64,000 bases of DNA from Desulfobulbaceae bacterium UBA2273 (lineage in GTDB: Bacteria; Desulfobacterota; Desulfobulbia; Desulfobulbales; Desulfurivibrionaceae). Below the pieces are notes generated by a model that searched no databases, was not told the DNA's origin, and was given only the letters and a program-made list of their open reading frames with translations. Numbering within the stretch: position 1 is the first letter of the stretch; each line of letters starts with the position of its first letter. A program made the position numbers and the translations under genes. Below are positions 57,153-64,000 of this stretch, in pieces. The stretch is taken from NCBI GenBank assembly GCA_002347095.1, contig DDWZ01000032.1, positions 1 to 64,000 of the forward strand, in the 5' to 3' direction.

Positions 57153-59726
57153 CTACGCGGTTCTGCCACGGTGCCAGAGGGTGAGCAGGGGGCTGGCCAC
57201 GAAAACCGAGGAGTAGGTGCCCACCATGACCCCCACCAGCAGGGCAAAGGAAAAGTCGTGGATCACCGAACCGCCCAGAACATACAGGGCCGCCAAAACC
57301 AGGAACACGGTGAGCGAGGTGACGATGGAGCGGCTCAGAACCTCGTTGGTGCTGGTGTTGATCAGGGCGTCGGTGATGTTTTCCGGGTCTTCGCTCTTAC
57401 GTTGGTTCTCCCGGATCCGGTCGAAGATGATGACCGTGTCGTTTAAGGAATACCCGGCCAGGGTCAGCAGCGCGGTGACGGTGAGCAGGGTGATCTCCAT
57501 GTTGAGCAGCCAGATGAGGCCGAGTACCGCCAGAACATCGTGGAGCGTGGCCAGGGTGGCGGCAACGCCGAAACGCAGGTCAAAGCGCAATCCCAGGTAC
57601 ACGACCACCCCGAGCAGGGAGATGACCACGGCCAGCAGCGCTTTTTCGCGCAGGGTGTCGCTCACTGAGGAGCCGATTTCCGACTGGTTTTCCACCACGA
57701 AATGCTTGTCCGGAAAACTGGTGTTCAGTTGGGCGGTGACTGTTTCGGAAACGTGGCCCACCACCTCTTCGCTGTTTTTGATCTTGACGATAAGCCGGTT
57801 TTCGCCTTCGACCTTTTGCAGCTCAACGCCCTCAATATTCCCCTGTGCCAGGGCGGTGCGGACCTCGCCCAGGGAGAAAGGTTGAGCGGACTGATACTGG
57901 AGCAGGGTGCCGCCGGAAAAATCCACGCCCATGTTGGCCTGGCCGCGGGTGATCTGGACAAAGGCCAGGCAGCCGACCAGGGCAAATACGCCGGAGATGG
58001 CAAAGCTCAGTTTTTTGATCCGCATGTAGTCAATGTTCGGCTTCTTGAGAAAGAGCATGAAGGAGAGATTTTTGAGTTTCCGTTTTCCTTGCATGGAGTC
58101 GTAGAACAACTTGGAGGCGAAGAGGGTGGAGAAGAGGTTGAAGATGATGCCCAGCGACAGGGTGGCGGCAAACCCCTTGATCGGGCCGGTGCCGAAGAGA
58201 AACAGGGCCATGGCGGTGATCAGGGTGGTCACATGGGCGTCGATGACGGTCCAGAATGCCTTTGAATAGCCAGCCTCGACCCCGGAGCGCACGGATTTAC
58301 CCAGGGCGAATTCCTCGCGCATCCTCTCGAAGATGACGATGTTCGAGTCCACCGCCATGCCGACGGAGAGGATGATGCCGGCAATGCCCGGCAGGGTCAG
58401 AGTGCCGCCCATCATCGCCAGCCCGGCAAAGAGCAGGAGGATGTTGAGGACCATGGCCAGGTTGGCGATGACCCCGGAAAGCCGATAGTACACGGCCATG
58501 AACACCACCACCAGGAAGGTGCCCACCAGGCCGCTCATCAGTCCCTTGTTGATGGAGTCCTGGCCAAGGGAGGCGCCCACCGTGAGGTTCTGGACGATTT
58601 CCACCGGGGCGGGCAGGGCGCCGATCCGCAGAACAATGGCCAGGTCGGTTGCCTCCTCATAGGTGAAGCTGCCGGAGATCTGGGCGCTGCCGCCGAGGAT
58701 CTTTTCCCGGATCACCGGGGAGGAGCGGACCACTTCATCCAAAACGATGGCGAAGCGTTTGCCCACGTTTTTTTCCGTGACCTGGCCGAAAACCGCGCCG
58801 CCGCGCCCGGTCAGGTCGAGGCCCACGTAGGGTTCATTGAAATTGCCGCCCACACCGACCTGGGCGCCCTTGACCATGTCGCCGGTCATCAGCACCTGGC
58901 TCTTGAGCAGGATGGGCTGCCGGGTTTCCTTGCCGGTGGTCTTGTCCACATCTTTTTCAAAATAGATCTCCGAGCCAGCCGGGAGCATGCTCTGCAAGGC
59001 GAGATTGAGCTGCTTCCGGCTACCGCCCTCCTGCCATTGCCCGGACTGGATGGCCTGGCCGATGAGCTGTCCCAGGTTGAGACCAGGCGTTTCGTCCACC
59101 AGCTTGAATTCGAGCTGGGCCGTGCGGCCGATGAGGTTCAGGGCCCGCTGCGGATCCTTGACGCCGGGAAGCTGGATAACGATTTCGTCGGCCCCCTGCC
59201 GGACAATGGCTGGTTCGGCCACGCCGAACTGGTCGATCCGGTTGCGGAGAATCTCCAGAGACTGGTCAACGGCCTTGTTGTTGATGAAGTCGATCTTGGC
59301 CTGTTTCAGGGTAAGGATGATGCGGGGAAAGGATCCCTGGTCGGTCTGAAAGTCGCCGTCAAGGTCGGGGAACTCTTTGGTGATGGTTTGCTTGACCGTT
59401 TCCAGGGCGGTGGTGTTGGGCAGGGTCAGGATGATTTTGCGGGGGTCGGTGGACGCGGTGCGAACCACGGTGATTTTTTTCTCGGCCAGGGCATCTTTCA
59501 GATCCTGGGCCGACAGGTCCAGATTGTTTTCAATGGCCTTCTTGAGGTCCACCTTGAGGACCAGATGCATGCCGCCCTGGAGATCCAGGCCCAGCTTCAG
59601 CCCTGCCGGAGCAAGGTATTTCTGCCACCAGGCCGGAACCGTGGTGAAGGATGGCGCAACGGTGAGACCTGCAAAGATGGTGACACAGAGCAGGAGGGTG
59701 ATTTTCCAGCGCAGGGAACTCGACAT
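57153..59726 (-). CDS. secDF: Fused SecD-SecF protein translocase subunit
   Basis: 857 residues from the ATG at 59726 with GGAG upstream. SecD part (about 1-545): TM1, LKLGLDLQGGMHLVLKVD, the P1 periplasmic domain with IRRRIDQFGVAEP-like NRIDQFGVAEPAIVRQG, then helices 2-6 with GMAVDSNIVIFERMREE. SecF part (about 555-857): NMGVDFSGGTLLQYQ, DLRFGVAATLATLHDVLAVLG, and SLNDTVIIFDRIRENQRK. SecDF uses the proton gradient to pull exported proteins out of SecYEG. The fusion is found in Bacillus and some Desulfobacterota; many Proteobacteria have two genes. No yajC is seen upstream. Confidence 0.96.
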   Translation of the reverse strand: MSSSLRWKITLLLCVTIFAGLTVAPSFTTVPAWWQKYLAPAGLKLGLDLQGGMHLVLKVDLKKAIENNLDLSAQDLKDALAEKKITVVRTASTDPRKIILTLPNTTALETVKQTITKEFPDLDGDFQTDQGSFPRIILTLKQAKIDFINNKAVDQSLEILRNRIDQFGVAEPAIVRQGADEIVIQLPGVKDPQRALNLIGRTAQLEFKLVDETPGLNLGQLIGQAIQSGQWQEGGSRKQLNLALQSMLPAGSEIYFEKDVDKTTGKETRQPILLKSQVLMTGDMVKGAQVGVGGNFNEPYVGLDLTGRGGAVFGQVTEKNVGKRFAIVLDEVVRSSPVIREKILGGSAQISGSFTYEEATDLAIVLRIGALPAPVEIVQNLTVGASLGQDSINKGLMSGLVGTFLVVVFMAVYYRLSGVIANLAMVLNILLLFAGLAMMGGTLTLPGIAGIILSVGMAVDSNIVIFERMREEFALGKSVRSGVEAGYSKAFWTVIDAHVTTLITAMALFLFGTGPIKGFAATLSLGIIFNLFSTLFASKLFYDSMQGKRKLKNLSFMLFLKKPNIDYMRIKKLSFAISGVFALVGCLAFVQITRGQANMGVDFSGGTLLQYQSAQPFSLGEVRTALAQGNIEGVELQKVEGENRLIVKIKNSEEVVGHVSETVTAQLNTSFPDKHFVVENQSEIGSSVSDTLREKALLAVVISLLGVVVYLGLRFDLRFGVAATLATLHDVLAVLGLIWLLNMEITLLTVTALLTLAGYSLNDTVIIFDRIRENQRKSEDPENITDALINTSTNEVLSRSIVTSLTVFLVLAALYVLGGSVIHDFSFALLVGVMVGTYSSVFVASPLLTLWHRGRTA

Positions 59727-60146
59727 AAACACTCCATGATGCGGGTTGACCGTTGAGGTGAAATAAAAAAGCTGCCGCGGATTACGGGTAAAACGGCAGA
59801 AGAAGCCGTGCCAAATTGGTCAGGAAAGCAAAAGAGTTGCTGTGTGACGGCTCCTCACTGCGTGGGCTGACAACAGCACTCTCCGGCGTCTTGGGCCAAG
59901 GCCCGGCGGCACGGCTTTCACCCGATTTTTCCGTCATATCGGGGCAGGCATGATTCGGTGCGAGATTATACTCTCCTTTTGTCAGAAGTCAAATTGCAAA
60001 AAGGATGGTGTGCTTAATGCACTCCGCTGAATGCCAGGACGATTTTTCTCCTCCGGTTTGCCGAAAGAAAATTTTGGGGCAAGAAAACGCTATGCTATAC
60101 TCTATATGAAAGGAATTTTTTAGCAGGAGAGCAGCGCAGGAGAGAT
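59727..60146. other. Divergent intergenic region with a stem-bounded segment
   Basis: 420 bp between divergent secDF and the REC-PAS kinase gene. A perfect 10-bp inverted repeat, AAGCCGTGCC (59803-59812) with GGCACGGCTT (59908-59917), encloses 95 bases rich in further complementary pieces such as CCGGCG/CGCCGG-like parts and GCTGT/ACAGC. It would lie in the 5-prime leader of secDF. I compared it by eye with 4.5S RNA, cobalamin and c-di-GMP riboswitch consensus and found no match. Rightward promoter presumably near TATGCTATACTCTATATG (60090-60107). Confidence 0.5.
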
Positions 60147-62099
60147 ATGGGCAAGAAAATTTTCGTTGTTGATAACCACCCCATGGTGCTCAGGCTCATC
60201 GCCAATTTACTGGAAAAAGACGGGCATGAGGTGCGGACCGCGGAGGATGGCCTGGGCGCCCTGGATATCCTGAGATCCTATGTGCCGGACATTATTTTTG
60301 TCGATCTGGTGATGCCCAACATCAGCGGCGAGAAGCTGTGCCGGATCATCCGCAACATGCCCCATCTGCAAGGGGTCTTCCTTGTCATTCTTTCAGCCAT
60401 CGCCGCCGAGGAAGAACTTGATTTCGCAACCCTTGGGGCGGATGCCTGTATCGCCAAGGGAAACATGAGCAATCTGGGCCGGCATGTCGCCAGGGTCATT
60501 GAGCTGTCGAATTCCGTCAACAGTCAGGAAAACTCCCACTTCATCATGGGGCTTGATGAGGTGGCGACCCGCGAGATCACCAGGGAGCTGCTTTCTTCCC
60601 GGAAGCATTTTGAGGTGATCCTGGAAAACATGTCCGAAGGGATTCTTGAGTTTGCCGCGAATAAGAAGATTATCTTCGTAAACCCCGCCGCGCTTTTGCT
60701 GGTGGGCATCCCGGAAGAAATTCTCCTGGGCACGGAATTTACCGATATTTTTTGCGGGCAATCCCTGGAAACCGTGACCGCGCTGTTGAAAGATCCTGGA
60801 GAGAATCCCAGGAAAATCTCGGCGGAGGCGCCGGTGCTCCTCAACGACCGTCAGGTTTCCTTGCAGTTTCTGCCTGTTGCCGGGGAGGGCGGCAATTCCA
60901 CCATTGTCATCATCCACGATGTTACCAACCGGAAGCAGGCAGAGGAGAAGATCAGCGAGCAGAACAGGTTTTTGAGCAAGCTCATCGAGTCGTTGCCCCA
61001 TCCTTTCATAGTGGTGGAGTCCGAGGAGTATCAGGTATTGCTGGCCAATTCCTCCGCGCAGCGTCAATTGATCGGTTTGGCCGACTATCCGAGACACGTT
61101 CCCGGAACTGTTGCATGCAAGGCGCCGCTGCCATATTTGCCTTTTGAGCGAGTGCGGCAGGACAAGGAATCCTTTCTCATGGAGTATGTCGAGCAAGGAG
61201 CGGCCGGGCAGGAAACCACGCACGAGATCCACGCGCATCCCATCTTTGATAAAGAGGGCAAGGTTTCGCAGATTATCGAATACCGGCTGGATATCACCGA
61301 GCGTAAAAAAGCGGAGCAGGCCCTGCATGACTCGAAGGATGCGCTGCAAAAGGCCTTGGACAATCTGCAGGTTGCCCAGCAGGTCGCCATTCGCCAGGAA
61401 AAGCTGGCCTCCATCGGCACCCTGGCCTCGGGGGTGGCCCACGAAATCCTCAATCCCCTCAATATCATTGGAACCCTGGCCCAGGTCATGCAACTTGAGA
61501 AGATTCCCGCGAGCATGCGGAAGAATCTTGATGAAATTCTGGCCCAGATAAAACGGGCCACCAAGATCACCAATAGCCTCAGAACGTTTTCCCACCAGCA
61601 TGCCTTCGAGGTTCGCCCGGTCGATATCCATGCCTTGTTTGACAAAACCACCGCCCTGCTCGAGCATGATTTGAACCTGGACAATGTCCGGGTGGAGCGG
61701 CATTACGCCCATGACCTGCCCCGCATCGAAGCGGATGAAGATCAATTGGCCCAGGTGTTTCTCAATCTGGTGAGCAATGCCCGCGATGCCATGTCTTCCG
61801 CGGATAAGCGGATTATTGTCGAAACCAGGCCCAAGGATGATGGGGTTGAAATTCGTTTCGGCGATACCGGTGTGGGTATCGATCCCGGCGAGATCGACAA
61901 GATATTTGATCCGTTTTTCACCACCAAGGATCCCGGGCGCGGCACCGGTCTTGGCCTGTGGATTGTTTATTCGATAATTGAAAACCATTGTGGTACCATC
62001 CGGGTCGAGTCGGAAAAAGGGAAAGGGGCTTGGTTTGTGATTTTTTTGCCAACGCATCCGCCGCGCCGGGAAAAATGCGGCCCGGCGGAGGGAAAATAG
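60147..62099 (+). CDS. REC-PAS-PAS hybrid sensor histidine kinase
   Basis: 650 residues. N-terminal receiver (1-118) with phosphoacceptor Asp53 in [12 protein letters not shown]; the usual acidic pair is Asp-Asn in VVDNHP. Two PAS domains follow (about 150-270 and 275-395), each closing with a PAC-type [10 protein letters not shown] or [10 protein letters not shown]. After a coiled linker comes HisKA with His432 in [17 protein letters not shown], then HATPase_c with [26 protein letters not shown] and [15 protein letters not shown]. No transmembrane segments, so cytoplasmic. The layout places a receiver ahead of the sensor domains, a form expected to be phosphorylated by another kinase. The two CheY-like genes downstream are probable targets. 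Confidence 0.93.
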   Translation: MGKKIFVVDNHPMVLRLIANLLEKDGHEVRTAEDGLGALDILRSYVPDIIFVDLVMPNISGEKLCRIIRNMPHLQGVFLVILSAIAAEEELDFATLGADACIAKGNMSNLGRHVARVIELSNSVNSQENSHFIMGLDEVATREITRELLSSRKHFEVILENMSEGILEFAANKKIIFVNPAALLLVGIPEEILLGTEFTDIFCGQSLETVTALLKDPGENPRKISAEAPVLLNDRQVSLQFLPVAGEGGNSTIVIIHDVTNRKQAEEKISEQNRFLSKLIESLPHPFIVVESEEYQVLLANSSAQRQLIGLADYPRHVPGTVACKAPLPYLPFERVRQDKESFLMEYVEQGAAGQETTHEIHAHPIFDKEGKVSQIIEYRLDITERKKAEQALHDSKDALQKALDNLQVAQQVAIRQEKLASIGTLASGVAHEILNPLNIIGTLAQVMQLEKIPASMRKNLDEILAQIKRATKITNSLRTFSHQHAFEVRPVDIHALFDKTTALLEHDLNLDNVRVERHYAHDLPRIEADEDQLAQVFLNLVSNARDAMSSADKRIIVETRPKDDGVEIRFGDTGVGIDPGEIDKIFDPFFTTKDPGRGTGLGLWIVYSIIENHCGTIRVESEKGKGAWFVIFLPTHPPRREKCGPAEGK

Positions 62100-62139
62100 G
62101 CGTGCGCCATCGGAGCACGGGGATCCGGGGGGATCATGG

Positions 62140-62514
62140 ATGAAGAAAAAAATAAAAATACTTGTCGTGGACGATGAATACGTCTTTTGCCGGTCGCTGA
62201 AGACCTTTCTGGATAAACTCGGATTCGAAACCCTTGTTGCCACCAACGGCGAACATGCCCTTGACATAATCAAGGAGGAGAAACCGGCCATCATGACCCT
62301 TGACATAAGGATGCCGGGGCTCAACGGCTATGATGTGCTCCAGAAGGTAAAGAGGCTGCATCCCGACCTGTTCATCATCGTTGTCACCGCCATTGATGTG
62401 CCGAATATGGAGGAGATGCTTGATCACAGCGGAGCCCATGCGCTCCTGCACAAACCCATCGATCTGCAGAAGCTTTCCGATACGATCTACGGATTTGTCG
62501 GGCATTTGCTATAG
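62140..62514 (+). CDS. CheY-like single-domain response regulator (copy 1)
   Basis: 124 residues, only a receiver domain. Acidic pair Asp11-Asp12 in ILVVDDEYVF, phosphoacceptor Asp55 in IMTLDIRMPGLNGYDVL, Thr in IIVVTAIDVP, and Lys in LLHKPIDLQKLSDTI. GGGGGATC lies a few bases before the start. It lacks an output domain and so works by protein contact. The next gene is a near duplicate; the two share long identical stretches, including their ribosome-binding sequence and first residues. Confidence 0.92.
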   Translation: MKKKIKILVVDDEYVFCRSLKTFLDKLGFETLVATNGEHALDIIKEEKPAIMTLDIRMPGLNGYDVLQKVKRLHPDLFIIVVTAIDVPNMEEMLDHSGAHALLHKPIDLQKLSDTIYGFVGHLL

Positions 62515-62583
62515 CCATTGCCGGTCCGGGAAGAAAAGCAGCCGGTGATTGAAAAAACAGGGCAGCACCATCAAGGAGGATGG

Positions 62584-62991
62584 ATGAAGAAAAAAATAAA
62601 AATCCTTATTGTTGACGATGAAAGCGCCATCTGTCAGTTATTGCAGGATTATCTGGAGAGATTGGGGTTTGAGACCTGTGTCGCCACGAATGGTGAACAG
62701 GCCCTTGACCTCCTCATGAAGGAAAACCCGGCCATCATGACCCTCGATATCAGGATGCCGGGGCTTAACGGCTATGAGGTTCTGCAGAAAGCCAAGAGGC
62801 GGCACCCCGAACTGTTCATCATCGTTGTCACCGGCATCGATGTGCCGAATATGGAGGAGATGCTTGAACACAGCGGCGCCCATGCGCTTCTGCAAAAACC
62901 CATCGACTTGCAGAAGCTTTCCGATACCATCTGCGGGCTTATCGGCATCTGCTGTAAGCCGCTTTTGCATAGTGGGACCGGGGATGATTGA
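62584..62991 (+). CDS. CheY-like single-domain response regulator (copy 2)
   Basis: 135 residues from the ATG at 62584, with AGGAGGATGG upstream. Same organisation as the preceding gene: Asp11-Asp12 in ILIVDDESAI, Asp55 in IMTLDIRMPGLNGYEVL, Thr in IIVVTGIDVP and Lys in LLQKPIDLQKLSDTI. About three quarters of positions match copy 1. The differences cluster in helix 1 and in the C-terminal tail, which here is longer with two cysteines (GICCKPLLHSGTGDD). Divergence in the contact helices suggests different partners. It overlaps or closely abuts the start of the next gene. Confidence 0.9.
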   Translation: MKKKIKILIVDDESAICQLLQDYLERLGFETCVATNGEQALDLLMKENPAIMTLDIRMPGLNGYEVLQKAKRRHPELFIIVVTGIDVPNMEEMLEHSGAHALLQKPIDLQKLSDTICGLIGICCKPLLHSGTGDD

Positions 62992-63010
62992 CGCCGGCAA
63001 GGGGAGGAAA

Positions 63011-64000
63011 ATGCTCGTTTTTTGGACAGTCATTGCCTACTGTCTGATCGGCATTGAAATCATCATCATGATTTCCCCCTTTGCCCTGTATTTCTATTCG
63101 GTGTACGGCCCCGTACTCCAAGCCCTGGCCGCAAACCCTCTCACCAGTTGGTCCACGGAGTTTTTTTTGCCGCATCTGGTTTTTCCCGCTGATCCGTTGA
63201 TCAGGGGTATCTCCCTGTTGCAGGTTCTCATGGTTGCCGGCTTGCTGCTTTTTGCCCTGGCGGCCATTCCCCTGTATTATGGGCGTTTCACCGGCAAGGG
63301 GGTGGTGGCCCGCAGTTTTTATGGCAAGATCCGTCATCCGCAATATCTTTTCCTTGCCGTTTCCGGGTTTGGCCTGATGCTGTACTGGCCCCGTTTTATT
63401 ATCCTGATCATGTATATCACCATGCTCTTTGTCTATTATGCCCTTGCCCGCAATGAGGAATGGCGGATGCAACAGGAGCAGCCCGAGGCCTATGCCCACT
63501 ACATGGCCTCAACCCCCATGTTTTTGCCCGGCGAGCCCGGGGGCCGGTTGTACCGGCTGCTCTTTGGCCGAATCCAGCCCAAATGGCTGGGGATTGTCGC
63601 GGCCTATTGTCTGACCGTGACCTTGGCCGTGCTCTTGGCCATGGGGTTGCGCAACTATACGGTGCGGACGCTGCCCATGGTCCTGGCTGCGGATTCCCGG
63701 TTGATTGTTTCGGTGTTTCCCCGGCCGGATTCGGAGATTCTTGGCGTATACCAGGCGGCCCTTGGCTCGGCCCGGGTGCAGGAAGCGCTGCAAGGCAGGG
63801 AGGCTAACGCTGTGTATCTGCTGCCTGGGGATTTTTTCTTGAATGCCCTGCTCACCGAGGAGGATCGGCGGTTTTCCGACGACATGCTGGAACGGTTTCC
63901 CGAGATTCTCGAATGGCACCAGCATCGGTTCAGCGGCGGGCTGGGCAAGTTTTTCCGGATTTTTTATAATTTTGTCCGTTCCTGGGGGTCGGTGGAAACC
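63011..64000 (+). CDS. Isoprenylcysteine methyltransferase-like membrane protein, C-terminal extension (partial)
   Basis: Runs off the window: 330 codons are open to base 64000. From 63011 the frame begins MLVFWTVIAYCLIGIEIIIM; an in-frame ATG at 62984 would overlap the preceding stop. GGGGAGGAAA precedes the 63011 start. About four membrane helices lead to the family motif KIRHPQYLFLAVSGFGLMLYW and NEEWRMQQEQPEAYAHYM, matching ICMT/phospholipid methyltransferases. A fifth helix (about 190-207) and a soluble domain with VYLLPGDFFLNALLTEEDRR follow, which are extra to the usual family. The gene is in line with the two-component genes to the left. Confidence 0.75.
   Translation, partial: MLVFWTVIAYCLIGIEIIIMISPFALYFYSVYGPVLQALAANPLTSWSTEFFLPHLVFPADPLIRGISLLQVLMVAGLLLFALAAIPLYYGRFTGKGVVARSFYGKIRHPQYLFLAVSGFGLMLYWPRFIILIMYITMLFVYYALARNEEWRMQQEQPEAYAHYMASTPMFLPGEPGGRLYRLLFGRIQPKWLGIVAAYCLTVTLAVLLAMGLRNYTVRTLPMVLAADSRLIVSVFPRPDSEILGVYQAALGSARVQEALQGREANAVYLLPGDFFLNALLTEEDRRFSDDMLERFPEILEWHQHRFSGGLGKFFRIFYNFVRSWGSVET

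Noticed and set aside
59803..59917. 4.5S RNA, cobalamin riboswitch or c-di-GMP riboswitch
   Set aside because: None of the conserved cores of these RNAs is present in either strand; only the general stem structure remains.

Overview
The window is GC-rich, gene-dense DNA from a Gram-negative bacterium. Heptose LPS genes (waaF, gmhB), an outer-membrane porin-cytochrome pair and a fused SecD-SecF support this. The many Desulfobacterota-style signalling proteins and the decaheme cytochrome with an MtrB-type barrel suggest an anaerobe of the Desulfobulbales or a close relative; that placement is inference. No rRNA, tRNA, CRISPR array, phage or complete insertion sequence was seen.

Layout. 1-17 kb: a truncated TPR/beta-barrel gene, a YbeD-like protein, a copper module (copZ and a divergent copA), a LysM protein, an HDOD protein coupled to a small cysteine-cluster coiled coil, coaBC, a lipoprotein, a nitroreductase, tatD, yggS, a large U32 peptidase, an FmdB zinc ribbon, an isoprenylcysteine methyltransferase-like protein, a TSUP transporter and uppP. 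17.3-23.3 kb: a leftward operon of response regulator, histidine kinase, GtrA, GT2 and an ArnT-like GT83 enzyme, followed by an M23 peptidase. This reads as a regulated pathway for decorating the cell surface through an undecaprenyl-phosphate sugar. 23.7-29.5 kb: a cysteine-free MtrB/PioB barrel and a DmsE-type decaheme cytochrome, preceded by a membrane histidine kinase and a response regulator with an ArsR-like DNA-binding domain. This is a candidate regulated extracellular electron conduit.

29.6-37.4 kb: an unusual envelope/cytoskeleton neighbourhood. It holds a SEC-C membrane protein, a divergent class A penicillin-binding protein, an 856-residue zinc-ribbon/TM/pentapeptide-repeat protein and an actin-fold ATPase. 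37.6-44.1 kb: hrpA, a PAS-GGDEF diguanylate cyclase and an orphan CheZ. 44.2-52.3 kb: the conserved leftward block rpsB-tsf-pyrH-frr-uppS-cdsA-dxr-rseP-tsaB, interrupted by two structured intergenic repeats. 52.7-54.4 kb: waaF-gmhB. 54.5-59.7 kb: an FtsB-like protein and the leftward cluster secDF-ykgJ-HD-tatC. 60.1-64 kb: a REC-PAS-PAS histidine kinase, two duplicated CheY-like regulators and a partial methyltransferase-like membrane protein running off the end.

The most interesting items are the electron-conduit locus with its atypical regulator, the pentapeptide/actin/PBP neighbourhood, the regulated GtrA-GT2-GT83 pathway, and several non-coding structures. These are a 169-bp four-hairpin element with terminal inverted repeats after yggS, a 132-bp terminal-inverted-repeat element between rpsB and tsf, and a 65-bp imperfect tandem duplication covering the pyrH start. 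All functional names come from motif recognition by eye; no database search was run.
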